DNA from: Duganella callida
GTDB lineage: Bacteria > Pseudomonadota > Gammaproteobacteria > Burkholderiales > Burkholderiaceae_D
DNA length: 64,000 nucleotides
Assembly (NCBI RefSeq): GCF_004614165.1
Contig: NZ_SPVG01000005.1
Span: 1-64,000 of the forward strand
Reading direction: 5' to 3'
Shown: in pieces, positions 47,960 through 58,261 of the stretch
Position numbering within the stretch: position 1 is the stretch's first letter
Layout: the number at the start of each line of letters is the position of its first letter
The notes under the pieces: generated by a model
The model's database searches: none
Seen by the model: only the letters and a program-made list of their open reading frames with translations
What the model was told of the DNA's origin: nothing
Made by a program: the position numbers and the translations under genes

Positions 47960-49315
47960 ATGCGTATGAAAGCGATCGTGAACACACAACTGACCTGGCG
48001 GGAAAAAATCAGCTACGGCGTGGCCGACATGGGGTTCAATTTTTACTGGACCAATATCGCCACCTTCCTGCTGATTTATTACACCGACACCTTCGGCATT
48101 TCGGCCGCCGCCGCCGCGTCGATGATGTTCACGATCAAAATCGTCAACGCCTTCACCGATCCGATGATCGGCGCCGCCGCCGACCGCACCAGCACGCGCT
48201 GGGGCAAGTTCCGTCCATGGCTGCTGTGGATGCCGCTGCCGCTGGCCGGCGCGGCCTTCCTCACCTACACCACCCCGGACCTGTCGGCGGATGGCAAGCT
48301 CGCCTGGGCCTACGCCACGTATCTCGCCATGATGGTGTGCTACACCGGCGTCAACATCCCCTACAACGCGCTGTCCGGCGTGCTCTCGGCAGACGCGCAG
48401 GAACGCTCCGTGGTCAACGGCCTGCGCTTCATCTTCGCCTTCGCCGGCGGCACGCTGGTGACGGCCGCCACGCCGGCGATGGTGCACTGGCTGGGCGGCG
48501 GCAACGACAAGCTGGGCTGGCAGCTGACCATGCTGGCCTGGAGCGTGCTGGCCACGATGCTGTTCGTGCTGACCTTCCTGAACACGCGCGAGCGCATCGC
48601 CCCGCCGGCCGAGCAGAAATCCAATGTCTGGCAGGACGTGCGCGACCTGTCGCAGAACCGCCCGTGGGTGGCGCTGTTCTTCCTGGCGCTGATCATCATG
48701 ATCACCATCACCCTGCGCACCAGCAGCGCGGCGTATTACTTCAAGTACGTGGTGCAGCGCCCGGACCTGATGGCCGGCTTCGTCCCGGCGTATATGCTGG
48801 CCGCCGCCGCCGGCGCCTCGCTGACGCCGGTGATGACGCGTTTCGTCGACAAGAAGAAGCTGATGATCATCCTGATGAGCATTACCGCCGTGCTGTCCTC
48901 GGCCTTTTTCTTCGTCCCGCGCGACCACATCTGGCTGATGTTCGCGCTGCAGATCGGCATGGGCCTGGCGCTGGGACCGAAGTCGCCGCTGGCCTTCTCG
49001 ATGTACGCCGACACCGCCGACTACAATGAATGGCGCACCGGCCGCCGCGCCACCGCCATGACCTTCGCCGCCGCCACTTTCTCGCAGAAGCTGGGCACCG
49101 CCATCGGCGTCGCGGTGATCGGCTGGATCTTCACCCGCCTCGGCTACGTCGCCAACGCCGCCCAGACCGAGGGTTCGCAGGCCGGCATCGTCTGGCTGAT
49201 GTCCTTCATCCCGGCCGCCTTCGCGCTGCTGGCGGTGGCCGTGATGTTCTTCTATAACCTCGACAACAACAAGCTGCGGCAGATCCAGGCCGACCTGGAA
49301 GCGCGCAAATCCTGA
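47960..49315 (+). CDS. GPH-family (MelB/YicJ-like) sugar:cation symporter
   Basis: The 451-residue membrane protein has about 12 helices and the GPH signatures: [20 protein letters not shown] near the N-terminus, [15 protein letters not shown] with [12 protein letters not shown] after it, and [14 protein letters not shown] in the second half. GPH carriers import glycosides, oligosaccharides or glucuronides with H+ or Na+. The flanking gluconokinase and GH94 phosphorylase point to an aldonic disaccharide such as cellobionate; the substrate is inferred. The start may be at 47960 or two codons later; neither has a clear ribosome-binding site. Confidence 0.92.
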   Translation: MRMKAIVNTQLTWREKISYGVADMGFNFYWTNIATFLLIYYTDTFGISAAAAASMMFTIKIVNAFTDPMIGAAADRTSTRWGKFRPWLLWMPLPLAGAAFLTYTTPDLSADGKLAWAYATYLAMMVCYTGVNIPYNALSGVLSADAQERSVVNGLRFIFAFAGGTLVTAATPAMVHWLGGGNDKLGWQLTMLAWSVLATMLFVLTFLNTRERIAPPAEQKSNVWQDVRDLSQNRPWVALFFLALIIMITITLRTSSAAYYFKYVVQRPDLMAGFVPAYMLAAAAGASLTPVMTRFVDKKKLMIILMSITAVLSSAFFFVPRDHIWLMFALQIGMGLALGPKSPLAFSMYADTADYNEWRTGRRATAMTFAAATFSQKLGTAIGVAVIGWIFTRLGYVANAAQTEGSQAGIVWLMSFIPAAFALLAVAVMFFYNLDNNKLRQIQADLEARKS

Positions 49316-49329
49316 CGGAGATCGACCCA

Positions 49330-51699
49330 ATGTTACGCCCCACCCACAACGGCGACCGCTATGAACTGACCAGCGCCACGGCCATGCCGCAGGCGGCCGG
49401 CTTCCTGTGGAATCAGAAGATGATGATACAGATCACCTGCCGCGGCTACGCCACCGCCCAGTTCATGCAGCCGGAACCGGCCAAGTATGCGCACGCGCCC
49501 AACCTGGAGGCCAAGACCTTCATGCAGCCGGAGCAGAACTACTACGCGCATCATCCGGGCCGCTTCTTCTACGTCAAGGACGAGGAGACGGGCGAACTGT
49601 TTTCCGCGCCTTACGAACCGGTACGCACGCCGGTCGACAGCTATGCCTTCTCGGTCGGCAAAAGCGACATCGCCTGGACCATCGAGCACCTGGGCATCCG
49701 CATCGAGCTGAATCTGAGCCTGCCGGCGCGCGAGGTGGTGGAACTGTGGTCGCTGCGCGTCACCAATCTGTCCGGCCGCAAGCGCAAGATCAGCGTCTAT
49801 CCTTACTTCCCGATCGGCTACATGTCGTGGATGAACCAGTCGGGCGAATACCGTCCGGACCTGGGCGGCGTGGTCGCCAGCAGCGTCACACCGTACCAGA
49901 AGGTGGCCGACTACTTCAAGCAGAAGGACTTCAAGGACAAGACCTACTTCCTGTGCGAGCATGCGCCCGACGCCTGGGACGTGCGCCAGTCCGCATTCGA
50001 AGGCGAAGGCGGTCTGCACTATCCGTGCGCGGTCGGCGCCGAGCTGCTGACCGGCAGCGATGCACGCTACGAGACCCCGACCGCCGCGGTGCAGTACCGC
50101 CTGGCGCTGGCCGAGGGCGAATTACGCGACTACCGCTTCCTGTTCGGTCCTGCCTTCGACGACAACGAAATCCGCGCCATGCGCGACAAGTACCTGAGCG
50201 CGGACGCCTTCAAGGCCGCGCAGGACGAATACGCCGCCTACGTCGCCAGCGGCCGCGGATGCCTGCGCATCCAGACGCCCGACGCCGACCTGGATAACTT
50301 CGTCAATCACTGGTTGCCGCGCCAGGTGTTCTACCACGGCGACGTCAACCGCCTCAGCACCGATCCGCAGACCCGCAACTACCTGCAGGACAACATGGGC
50401 ATGAGCTTCATCAAGCCGAGCGTGATGCGCGCGGCCTTCCTGCACGCGCTGTCGCAGCAGGAAGCCAGCGGCGCCATGCCGGACGGGATTCTGCTGGTCG
50501 AAGGCGCGGAGCTCAAATACATCAACCAGGTGCCGCACACCGACCACTGCGTGTGGCTGCCGGTGGCGCTCAAGGTGTACCTGGACGAAACCGGCGACTA
50601 CGATATCCTGCACGAAGACGTGATCGGCAAGGACAGCGGGGTCGCCCTCACCGTCTCCGAGCGCGTGAGCAGCGCCATGGACTGGCTGCTGCAGGCGCGC
50701 GACAAGCGTGGCCTCAGCTACATCGCCCAGGGCGACTGGTGCGATCCGATGAACATGGTCGGCTACAAGGGCCGCGGCGTGTCCGGCTGGCTGACCGTGG
50801 CCACCGCCTACGCGCTGAACCTGTGGGCGGAGATCTGCGAAACCACCGGCGCCAGCTCCTCGCTGGCGGAAAGCGCCAAACATTTCCGCGCCGGCGCGCA
50901 CGCGGTCAACCGCGCCGCCAACGAGCATTTCTGGGACGGCGAATGGTTCGCGCGCGGCATCACCGACGACGACGTCACCTTCGGCATCCGCGACGACAAG
51001 GAAGGCCGGATCTGGCTCAATCCGCAGGCCTGGGCCATCCTGGGCGGCGCCGCCAGCGACAGCCAGCGCGCGTCGATGATGGCGCAGGTCGAGCAACAGC
51101 TGTACACGCCCTATGGCGTGCAGATGTTCGCGCCGCCATTCAGCGCCATGCGCGACGACGTCGGCCGCGTGACGCAGAAGCATCCGGGTTCGGCGGAAAA
51201 CGGCGCGGTATACAACCACGCCGCCGTGTTCTACATCTACAGCCTGTACGCCGCCGGCGAAGGCGAGCGCGCCTACGATCTGCTGCGCCGCATGCTGCCC
51301 GGCCCGAGCGAGGCGGACTACCTGCAGCGCGGCCAGCTGCCGGTGTTCATCCCGAATTACTACCGCGGCGCGTGGCGCGAATATCCGCGCACGGCCGGCC
51401 GCTCCAGCCAGCTGTTCAACACCGGCACCGTGTCCTGGGTCTACCTGTGCTTCGTCGAGGGACTGTGCGGTCTGAAGGGCGATGCCGACGGCCTGACCAT
51501 CCAGCCGCAGCTGCCCAAGGACTGGGACGGCATCAAGGTGGAGCGCCAGTTCCGCCACGCGACATTCAATGTCTTCATCCAGCGCGCGGATGTGGAGGAA
51601 ATCCAGGTCTGGTGCGACGGTAATCGTTTGACTGAAGCGCGCATCACCGGTATCGTTGCGGGCGGAGCATACGCGGTGGAGGTTTTGATCCCCCGCTGA
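49330..51699 (+). CDS. GH94 phosphorylase, probably cellobionic acid phosphorylase
   Basis: The 789-residue protein has no signal peptide, so it is cytoplasmic. The GH94 layout is clear: an N-terminal beta-sandwich (about 1-270), a helical linker, and an (alpha/alpha)6 barrel with GDWCDPMN (D469, D472, one being the general acid), [19 protein letters not shown] and a [18 protein letters not shown] phosphate-site segment. GH94 enzymes split beta-glucosides with phosphate. Known cellobionic acid phosphorylases yield glucose 1-phosphate and gluconate, which fits the gluconokinase in the same cluster. Cellobiose or other GH94 specificities remain possible. Confidence 0.85.
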   Translation: MLRPTHNGDRYELTSATAMPQAAGFLWNQKMMIQITCRGYATAQFMQPEPAKYAHAPNLEAKTFMQPEQNYYAHHPGRFFYVKDEETGELFSAPYEPVRTPVDSYAFSVGKSDIAWTIEHLGIRIELNLSLPAREVVELWSLRVTNLSGRKRKISVYPYFPIGYMSWMNQSGEYRPDLGGVVASSVTPYQKVADYFKQKDFKDKTYFLCEHAPDAWDVRQSAFEGEGGLHYPCAVGAELLTGSDARYETPTAAVQYRLALAEGELRDYRFLFGPAFDDNEIRAMRDKYLSADAFKAAQDEYAAYVASGRGCLRIQTPDADLDNFVNHWLPRQVFYHGDVNRLSTDPQTRNYLQDNMGMSFIKPSVMRAAFLHALSQQEASGAMPDGILLVEGAELKYINQVPHTDHCVWLPVALKVYLDETGDYDILHEDVIGKDSGVALTVSERVSSAMDWLLQARDKRGLSYIAQGDWCDPMNMVGYKGRGVSGWLTVATAYALNLWAEICETTGASSSLAESAKHFRAGAHAVNRAANEHFWDGEWFARGITDDDVTFGIRDDKEGRIWLNPQAWAILGGAASDSQRASMMAQVEQQLYTPYGVQMFAPPFSAMRDDVGRVTQKHPGSAENGAVYNHAAVFYIYSLYAAGEGERAYDLLRRMLPGPSEADYLQRGQLPVFIPNYYRGAWREYPRTAGRSSQLFNTGTVSWVYLCFVEGLCGLKGDADGLTIQPQLPKDWDGIKVERQFRHATFNVFIQRADVEEIQVWCDGNRLTEARITGIVAGGAYAVEVLIPR

Positions 51700-51734
51700 C
51701 CATCACTACAAACAAGTATAAGGACACGTAACAA

Positions 51735-53987
51735 ATGAAGAAGCGTCTCTGGCTGTCTCTGGCACTGGCTTATCCAATGATGTTAACCGGCGCCGCGCAC
51801 GCCGCAGACGCAAACCAACCCTGGCTCGACGCTGCGCAGTCGCCGGATGCGCGCGCCGAGCAGCTGGTGAAGGCCATGACGCTGGACGAAAAAATCCAGA
51901 CCGTGTTCGCCTACTTCTCGACCGAGTTCGCGCCCAAGAAATTCGAGGCGCCGAAGGAAGGCCGTCCCGATTCGGCCGGTTATGTGCCGGGCATCGCCCG
52001 TCTGGGCCTGCCGCCGCAGTGGCAGACCGACGCCGGCGTCGGCGTCGCCACCCAGGCCGTGTCCAAGAAACCGTATGAACGCACTTCCCTGCCGGCCGGC
52101 CTGGCCACGGCAGCGACCTGGAACCCCAAGCTGGCCTTCGCCGGCGGCGCCATGATCGGCAGCGAAGCGCGCAGCACCGGTTTCAACGTGCAGCTGGCCG
52201 GTGGCGTCAACCTGATGCGCGATCCGCGCAATGGCCGCAACTTCGAATACGGCGGCGAAGATCCGCTGCTGGCCGGCGTGATCGTCGGCGAGCAGATTCG
52301 CGGCATGCAATCGAACCATATTATTTCCACCGTTAAGCACTACGCCTTCAACGACCAGGAAACCAACCGCAATCACGTCAACGTCCACATCGACGACAAG
52401 GCCGGCCGCATGTCCGACCTGCTGGCCTTCCAGTTCGCGATCGAACGCGGCCAGCCTGGTTCGGTGATGTGCGCGTACAACCGCGTCAACGGCGACTACG
52501 CCTGCGAGAACGACTACCTGCTGAACCAGGTGCTGAAGCAGGACTGGAAATATCCGGGCTATGTGATGTCCGACTGGGGCGCGACCCACTCCACCATCCC
52601 GGCCGCCAACCGCGGGCTGGATCAGCAGTCCGGCCATCCGTTCGACAAGTCGGACTACTTCAACGGCGCGCTGAAGGAAGCCGTGACCAACCGCCACGTG
52701 CCGATGGCGCGTCTGGACGACATGGTCAAGCGCATCACCCGCGCCATGTTCGCCAACGGCCTGGTCGAACATCCGGTGACGACGCCGACCTCCGCCGATG
52801 CCGGCATCGATTTCGCCGCCCACGCCAAGGTCACCCAGGCCGACGCCGAAGAAGCCATCGTGCTGCTGAAGAACCACGACAACCTGCTGCCGCTGTCGTC
52901 CGGCGTGCGCAGCATCGCCATCATCGGCGGCCACGCGGACGTGGGCGTGCTGTCGGGCGGCGGCTCGGCGCAGGTGTATCCGATCGGCGGTTCGGCCGTG
53001 CCGAATGAAGGTCCGACGCATTTCCCCGGTCCTATCGTCTATCACCGCTCGTCGCCGATGGGCGAACTGGCCAAGCTGACCAAGGCCAAGATCACCTACA
53101 ACGACGGCAAGGACGTCGCCGCCGCCGCCAAACTGGCTGCCGGCAGCGACGTGGTGATCGTGTTCGGCACCCAGTGGCTGGCAGAGAGCTTCGACGCCGA
53201 AGACCTGAACCTGCCGAACAAGCAGGATGCGCTGATCGACGCCGTGGCCAAGGCCAACAGCAAGACCGTGGTGGTGCTGCAGACCGGCGGCCCGGTGGTG
53301 ATGCCATGGCTGAACAAGGTGGGCGCGGTATTGGAAGCGTGGTATCCGGGCACCAGCGGCGGCGCGGCCATTGCCCGCGTGCTGACCGGCGAAGTCAATC
53401 CGTCCGGCCACCTGCCGGCCACGTTCCCGGCCTCGGTGGCACAACTGCCGCGTCCGACCATCGATGGCGACAGCAAGACCAAGGACGAGAACATCATCGA
53501 GAAGGTGCAGACCGACTACAACATCGAAGGCGCGGCCATCGGCTACAAGTGGTTCGATCTGAAGAACCACAAGCCGCTGTTCCCGTTCGGTTACGGCCTG
53601 TCGTACACCAGCTTCGCGCTGGGCGATCTGAGCGCCAAGCCGGCCGAAGGCGGCAAAGGCATCGAAGTCAGCTTCAGCGTCAGGAACACCGGCAAGCGTG
53701 ATGGCAAGGCGGTCGGTCAGGTCTACGTCTCGTCGGCGGCCGGCGGCTGGGAAGCGCCCAAGCGCCTGGGCGGCTGGGACAAGCTGGATGTGAAGGCCGG
53801 CGCCAGCGGCAAGGCCACCGTGCAGATCGATCCACGTCTGCTGGGCGTGTACGATAGCGCCAGCAAGACCTGGAAGATCGCCGCCGGCGAGTACATCGTG
53901 ACCCTGGCGGAATCGGCCGGCGCCAAGCCCGCCGCCACCGTCAAGGTCAAGCTGGACGCCCGCACGCTGGACGTCAACGGCCGCTGA
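51735..53987 (+). CDS. GH3 beta-glucosidase, exported
   Basis: The 750-residue enzyme has a signal peptide (1-23, AHAA). The GH3 barrel carries KHYAFNDQETNR and VMSDWGATHST, with D280 as the expected nucleophile; the second sandwich domain follows and a fibronectin III-like domain closes the protein (from about 650). Such enzymes release glucose from cello-oligosaccharides in the periplasm or at the surface. It is the last gene of the LacI-gntK-transporter-GH94 run, 35 bases after GH94, with AAGGA before the start. Confidence 0.93.
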   Translation: MKKRLWLSLALAYPMMLTGAAHAADANQPWLDAAQSPDARAEQLVKAMTLDEKIQTVFAYFSTEFAPKKFEAPKEGRPDSAGYVPGIARLGLPPQWQTDAGVGVATQAVSKKPYERTSLPAGLATAATWNPKLAFAGGAMIGSEARSTGFNVQLAGGVNLMRDPRNGRNFEYGGEDPLLAGVIVGEQIRGMQSNHIISTVKHYAFNDQETNRNHVNVHIDDKAGRMSDLLAFQFAIERGQPGSVMCAYNRVNGDYACENDYLLNQVLKQDWKYPGYVMSDWGATHSTIPAANRGLDQQSGHPFDKSDYFNGALKEAVTNRHVPMARLDDMVKRITRAMFANGLVEHPVTTPTSADAGIDFAAHAKVTQADAEEAIVLLKNHDNLLPLSSGVRSIAIIGGHADVGVLSGGGSAQVYPIGGSAVPNEGPTHFPGPIVYHRSSPMGELAKLTKAKITYNDGKDVAAAAKLAAGSDVVIVFGTQWLAESFDAEDLNLPNKQDALIDAVAKANSKTVVVLQTGGPVVMPWLNKVGAVLEAWYPGTSGGAAIARVLTGEVNPSGHLPATFPASVAQLPRPTIDGDSKTKDENIIEKVQTDYNIEGAAIGYKWFDLKNHKPLFPFGYGLSYTSFALGDLSAKPAEGGKGIEVSFSVRNTGKRDGKAVGQVYVSSAAGGWEAPKRLGGWDKLDVKAGASGKATVQIDPRLLGVYDSASKTWKIAAGEYIVTLAESAGAKPAATVKVKLDARTLDVNGR

Positions 53988-53994
53988 TCCGGCC

Positions 53995-54831
53995 TTATTC
54001 GACGTTGGACAAGGCCGTCAGCAACGCTGGCGTGCCTGGCCGGAAGATGCGCCTGACCGTGGGCTCGTCAAAATAACGTTCGTACAGCCGCGCGATCTGC
54101 TGGTCGACTATCATGTCCTTCAAGGCCGCGGCGTAGCGCAAGCGCGCCGCCGTCGGCACAGTCTGCCGCGAGACATAGATGCCGGTGAAGCGCGGCGCCG
54201 CCTCCGGCATCGGGATCACGCTGAGATTCTTCAGATGCCGGTCCTTCACATAGCGCGTATAAATCGGCGGCGTGGCCAGCGTGCCGTCGGCGCGGCCCAT
54301 CTCCAGCTTGCCGAACACCGTTTCGTAATCGTTCACCAACTCCAGCCTGCCGCGCGACAGCAGGATCGCCAGTTGGGTCTCGACCGCGCTGTCGTAGACG
54401 ACGCCGCGCGTGACATTCAGCCGCCCGCTGCCCCGTTCGACGAAGTCCGTCAGACTGTTGTAATGGCTGTCGGCGGTGGTGCGCAGCACCAGATCGTATT
54501 GCAGCCAGGCGTAAGGAAGGTAGGTGGCATAGGCGTCGCGTTCCGGTGCGCGTATCGCGCCCAGCGTCATGTCGATGCGGCCGGCCGACAGCTCGACGAA
54601 CAAGCGTTGGCGCGGATACCAGTGGAATTCGAATTTGCAGCCGGTGCGGCGCGCAAGTTCGCTGGCGATATCGACCGTGAGCCCCTTGATCTGGCCATTC
54701 TCGCGAAACGATGCAGAGCCCAGGTCGCTGAAACCGACGCGGGTGAGCGGCGGACATGCCGTCCCGGCGTACGCGGTGGACGCGCTCGAGCATAAACAGG
54801 CAATCACAAGCAACCGGTTGCGCGTCATCAT
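53995..54831 (-). CDS. Periplasmic solute-binding protein, SBP family 3
   Basis: The 278-residue protein has a signal peptide (1-22, AYAG) and a type 3 binding fold: RENGQIKGLTVDIASELARR and RIDMTLGAIRAPERDAY in the first lobe, then the crossover and a second lobe with EMGRADGTLATPP. The ligand-binding Arg of amino-acid binders is replaced or unclear. No permease lies nearby. It converges on the GH3 gene (8 bases apart) and diverges from the lipase-like gene across a palindrome-containing gap. Confidence 0.85.
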   Translation of the reverse strand: MMTRNRLLVIACLCSSASTAYAGTACPPLTRVGFSDLGSASFRENGQIKGLTVDIASELARRTGCKFEFHWYPRQRLFVELSAGRIDMTLGAIRAPERDAYATYLPYAWLQYDLVLRTTADSHYNSLTDFVERGSGRLNVTRGVVYDSAVETQLAILLSRGRLELVNDYETVFGKLEMGRADGTLATPPIYTRYVKDRHLKNLSVIPMPEAAPRFTGIYVSRQTVPTAARLRYAAALKDMIVDQQIARLYERYFDEPTVRRIFRPGTPALLTALSNVE

Positions 54832-54900
54832 GGACTCTTTGCAGGTAGTAACGATGAGTGTATCTTAGGTTGGTGCGTTGCGGCGAGGAAGCCACAAACC

Positions 54901-54917
54901 TGCAAAGCCACTTTGCA
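54901..54917. promoter_or_regulatory. Palindromic element in a divergent promoter region
   Basis: TGCAAAG-CCA-CTTTGCA is a perfect 7-bp inverted repeat, and the half-site TGCAAAGCC recurs at 54922-54930. It lies between the divergent solute-binding and hydrolase genes. The binding protein is unknown. Confidence 0.4.
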
Positions 54918-54959
54918 ACAGTGCAAAGCCCGCCGCCGGGACAGCGCTACACTAGCGTC

Positions 54960-56180
54960 ATGAAACTGCCGCCTGCCAAGCAAGCTGAACTCCAGCGCGC
55001 ACTGGATGACGCGCTGGCAGACCACGCCCTGCTGTCGGCCCCGCCCGGGGTGGAACCCCTGATCGGCACCCCGCCGCTGCCGCTGGCGCACATTGCCGAC
55101 GAGGAACTTCATGTGGTGCGGCACAAGGACAGCGGCTGCGTGCAGTTCGTCTTTCCGCCGCCGGGTCAGCCGCTGTTGAAGGAGGGCTGGGACTGGATCG
55201 TGCAGGCCACCTTGCGCGCCGGCGAGCACATGACGCAGGCCATGGTCGAGAAGATCGAGGCGCATCACAAGCCGGAACGGCTGTTGGCGCTGTCGCGCGG
55301 ATTTCAGCAGAGCGCACGACCGGCCGACCTCGCTGCGGCACGCGGCAAGCGGGTGCTGCTGCTGGTGCACGGGCTGTTCAGTTCGACCGAGGGCGGCTTT
55401 GGCGCGCTCGATCTGCAGCCCTTGATCGAGCGGTATGAAGGTCGCGTGTTCGGCTGGGATCACTGGACCATCGCCAAGACGCCGCAGCAAAACGCCCTCG
55501 ATCTGTTGCAGCACATGCCGCCGGCGGCGGACTGGGCACTGGACGTGGTCTGCCACAGCCGTGGCGGTCTGGTGCTGCGTTCGCTGCTGGCGGACGGCGC
55601 GGACGGCGACGCGGTGCTGGCGCAGATCGGCCGCGAGCGCGCTGGGCGCATTGCCAGGGTGGGCAAGGTGACTTTTGTCGCGGCGGCCAATCAGGGCTCG
55701 AAGCTGGCGTCGCCGGACGATATCCTGGAATTCCTGAATGTGGCCGCCATGCTGGCCTCCTTCAGCGCCGGCATGGGACTGGACGTGGTGATCGGGCTGG
55801 CGCGCATGGTGGTTTCACTGGGCTACGACCGTCCCGCTGTGCAGGCGCTGACCGACGACTCGGCGCTGATTGCCACGCTGAACCGGGCTGGCGGCCTGAT
55901 CGCTCCGGAGCGCAGCTGGTATGCCCGCGCGAATTTCGACTACGGCAGCTCGGCGCTCGAGCGCACCGGCGCCCTGCTCAGCCGCGCCCTGATCGAGGCC
56001 GACAACGACCTGGTCGTCCCCTACGCCGGCGTCCTGCTTCCCGGCGCCGCTCCGGCCGCCGACCACATCCTCAACTTCGGCACTGCCGAGCACAAGCAAA
56101 ACCAGGTCTGGCACACCGAATTTTTCCGGCAAGCCGCCACCCGCGACTTTTTGCTTCAAATCCTGACGAACCGCGATTAA
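54960..56180 (+). CDS. Alpha/beta hydrolase, lipase/esterase-like
   Basis: The 406-residue protein has no signal peptide. The hydrolase fold begins at about 135 (RVLLLVHGLFSSTEGGFG), and the nucleophile elbow VVCHSRGGLV carries the expected Ser. A candidate acid lies in ADNDLVVPYAG, and a His follows near the C-terminus. The first 130 residues form an unrecognised N-terminal domain. I chose the ATG at 54960; an earlier in-frame start at 54858 reads through promoter-like sequence. TACACT at 54948-54953 ends six bases before this ATG, so the message could be leaderless. The substrate is unknown. Confidence 0.78.
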   Translation: MKLPPAKQAELQRALDDALADHALLSAPPGVEPLIGTPPLPLAHIADEELHVVRHKDSGCVQFVFPPPGQPLLKEGWDWIVQATLRAGEHMTQAMVEKIEAHHKPERLLALSRGFQQSARPADLAAARGKRVLLLVHGLFSSTEGGFGALDLQPLIERYEGRVFGWDHWTIAKTPQQNALDLLQHMPPAADWALDVVCHSRGGLVLRSLLADGADGDAVLAQIGRERAGRIARVGKVTFVAAANQGSKLASPDDILEFLNVAAMLASFSAGMGLDVVIGLARMVVSLGYDRPAVQALTDDSALIATLNRAGGLIAPERSWYARANFDYGSSALERTGALLSRALIEADNDLVVPYAGVLLPGAAPAADHILNFGTAEHKQNQVWHTEFFRQAATRDFLLQILTNRD

Positions 56181-56467
56181 TCAGCCACCGCTGCCTTGCG
56201 GCGGCGGCGCGCATGCTTGGGGTCGGCGATCAGGGGACGGTAGAGTTCAATGCGGTCGTGCTCGCGCAGCACGGTATCCAGCGGTTTCTTCTTGGCGTAG
56301 ATGCCGGCCTGCAGCGCAGAAAGGTCGAGGCCGGGCACGGCTTGCTGAACGCCGCTCAGCGCCAGCGCCTGCTCGATGGTGGTGCCGGCCGGCACTTGCA
56401 GCGCGCGCAGGAACTGCACCGCGTCGCTGGCGTAGCACACCTGGATGTTGATCAGCTCAGCCGCCAT
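56177..56467 (-). CDS. rnfH: RnfH-family ubiquitin-like protein
   Basis: The 96-residue protein has the RnfH beta-grasp sequence: INIQVCYASDAVQFLRALQV, then AGIYAKKKPLDTVLREHDRI and ELYRPLIADPK. The family is of unknown function and is often encoded beside ratA, as here: its start overlaps the ratA stop by 11 bases. Its own stop overlaps the end of the convergent hydrolase gene by four bases. Confidence 0.92.
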   Translation of the reverse strand: MAAELINIQVCYASDAVQFLRALQVPAGTTIEQALALSGVQQAVPGLDLSALQAGIYAKKKPLDTVLREHDRIELYRPLIADPKHARRRRKAAVAD

Positions 56468-56891
56468 ACACCGTTTCCGCCCGTTTGCAGAAGGAATCCA
56501 CCATGCTGTTGGCGATCATGCCGAACACCGGTCCCACCAGCTTGGCCAGCAGCGCGCTGGAAAATTCGTAATGCAGATCCAGATCGATCTTGCACGCGTC
56601 CTCGCGCAGCGCCTTGAAGGTCCACACCCCGTCCAGGCACTTGAAAGGCCCGTCCACCAGCGTCATCTTGATCGACACGCCCGGCACGTTTTCGTTGGAG
56701 GTGGTAAAACTCTGCTTCACGCCATGGTAGTTGATGCCGACACTGGCCACCACCGTGTCGCCATTGCGTTCCTTGACCTCCACACCACCGCACCACGGCA
56801 GAAATTTGGGATAGTCCTCGATGCCCGCCACCAGGTCGAACATCTGCCGGGCGCTGTAACCGAGTAAAACTGATTTGTGTACTACTGCCAT
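56457..56891 (-). CDS. ratA: RatA-like START-domain protein (coenzyme Q-binding family)
   Basis: The 144-residue protein has the polyketide cyclase/START fold: SARQMFDLVAGIEDYPKFLP, WCGGVEV and LHYEFSSALLAKLVGPVFG near the C-terminal helix. The E. coli member was described as a toxin acting on 70S assembly, while mitochondrial Coq10 relatives bind ubiquinone; the sequence cannot decide between these. The divergent order ratA | smpB is conserved in many proteobacteria. Confidence 0.93.
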   Translation of the reverse strand: MAVVHKSVLLGYSARQMFDLVAGIEDYPKFLPWCGGVEVKERNGDTVVASVGINYHGVKQSFTTSNENVPGVSIKMTLVDGPFKCLDGVWTFKALREDACKIDLDLHYEFSSALLAKLVGPVFGMIANSMVDSFCKRAETVYGG

Positions 56892-56966
56892 TATCTAACC
56901 ATTTGCTATGATGTCGAATTATCCGCGCTGAACGGCGCGCAGCAGTAGTTTAACCGATACCAACAC

Positions 56967-57416
56967 ATGACCATAGCCGATAACAAAAAAGCCTTTTTTG
57001 ACTACTTCATCGAAGACCGCTTTGAAGCGGGCATCGCGCTCGAAGGCTGGGAAGTCAAGGCCATCCGCGACAACAAGGTGCAGATCAAGGAAGCCTACGT
57101 CACCGTCAAGGGCGACGAGCTGTTCCTGTTCGGCGCCCACATCAGCGCCCTGCCGACCGCCTCCACCCACATCAGCCCGGAGGCCGTGCGCACCCGCAAG
57201 CTGTTGCTGCACCGCCAGGAGATCGACAAGCTGATCGGCAAGGTCACGCGCTCCGGCTACACCCTGGTGCCGCTCAACCTGCACTACAAGGGCGGCCGCA
57301 TCAAATGCGAGATCGGCCTGGCCAAGGGCAAGAAAATGCATGACAAACGTGCAACCGAGAAAGATCGCGACGGCAAGCGCGAGGTGGAAAAAGCCATGAA
57401 GGTGCACAAGCGCTGA
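56967..57416 (+). CDS. smpB: SsrA-binding protein SmpB
   Basis: The 149-residue protein binds tmRNA and helps rescue stalled ribosomes by trans-translation. Family segments include [36 protein letters not shown] and [15 protein letters not shown] Lys/Arg-rich tail ([14 protein letters not shown]) enters the empty mRNA channel. It is followed by a good terminator. Confidence 0.97.
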   Translation: MTIADNKKAFFDYFIEDRFEAGIALEGWEVKAIRDNKVQIKEAYVTVKGDELFLFGAHISALPTASTHISPEAVRTRKLLLHRQEIDKLIGKVTRSGYTLVPLNLHYKGGRIKCEIGLAKGKKMHDKRATEKDRDGKREVEKAMKVHKR

Positions 57417-57439
57417 GACTGTTGCGCAGCGCGGACACC

Positions 57440-57463
57440 ACCCGGTCCCGCACCGGGTTTTTT
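57440..57463 (+). terminator. Intrinsic terminator of smpB
   Basis: ACCCGGT (57440-57446) pairs with ACCGGGT (57452-57458) around a 5-base loop, with a run of six T residues. Confidence 0.85.
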
Positions 57464-57568
57464 ATGGCCGCACGAATTTCTAAGTAGAAACATCCATGCT
57501 ACACTGCCGAAGTGCGATTTTACATTCGCGGCCGCCGCATGGCCGCGACTTACTACGATGAGGCAATC

Positions 57569-58261
57569 ATGGCGCTGAAAACTGCAATGGCTCTGGCAGC
57601 CGGCATGCTGCTGGCAGGATGCGCGTCGCGCTACACGCCGACCCCGCTGGCCGCGAACTTTCCGACCACCAAACAGGCCAAGCTGCAGGCGGCCCATCAC
57701 TGGGGCGTGATTTCCGGCCATATCGAGCAGCAGATCGCCGCCGAGCTGCGCAAGAATCCGCCGCGACCCGTCTACATCGTCGAGCCCAAGGAGCCGACGC
57801 CATTCCAGCGCGCGCTGGCGACCCAGCTGACCACGGCGCTGGTGAACGATGGCCACGTGGTGTCGCGCTCGCCGGCCGGTTCGCTCAAAGTCGACCTCGA
57901 CGTGCAGGCGGTCACCTTCAGCGCCAACCGGCCGCAATACCGCTACCACGGCGAACGCGCCGTGCTCGGCAGCGGAGTCTGGCTGCTCAGCGAGGTGGAG
58001 GCGCCGCCCCTGGCCTACCTGGCGGCGGGCGCCGGCGGCTGGGATGCCTACGACTGGTTCAACGCCCAGTTCGCGCCGGGCGACACGCCCAAGACCGAGA
58101 TCATCGTCACCGTCTCGGTATCCGACCAGTACCGCTACCTGGCGCGCAGCACGTCGGCCTACTACGTGGCCGATACCGACCGTACGCTGTACGGCATCGT
58201 CGATCCCAAACCGGATGAACCCAAACTGACCCGTACCTTCCAGGTGCGCGGAGACTTGTAA
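57569..58261 (+). CDS. Outer-membrane lipoprotein, hypothetical
   Basis: The 230-residue protein starts at an ATG with GAGG upstream (an earlier in-frame ATG at 57512 reads through non-coding sequence). The lipobox LLAGC places the modified Cys near residue 17. The mature part is soluble, alpha/beta-like, with no family I recognise. Its last base is the first base of the next gene's ATG, so it is coupled to the FlgO-like lipoprotein and probably works with it at the cell envelope. Confidence 0.8.
   Translation: MALKTAMALAAGMLLAGCASRYTPTPLAANFPTTKQAKLQAAHHWGVISGHIEQQIAAELRKNPPRPVYIVEPKEPTPFQRALATQLTTALVNDGHVVSRSPAGSLKVDLDVQAVTFSANRPQYRYHGERAVLGSGVWLLSEVEAPPLAYLAAGAGGWDAYDWFNAQFAPGDTPKTEIIVTVSVSDQYRYLARSTSAYYVADTDRTLYGIVDPKPDEPKLTRTFQVRGDL

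Noticed and set aside
56457-56891. A toxin-antitoxin pair formed by ratA and rnfH
   Set aside because: The toxin name comes from one report in E. coli. The gene is a conserved START-domain protein beside smpB, and RnfH is not an established antitoxin.
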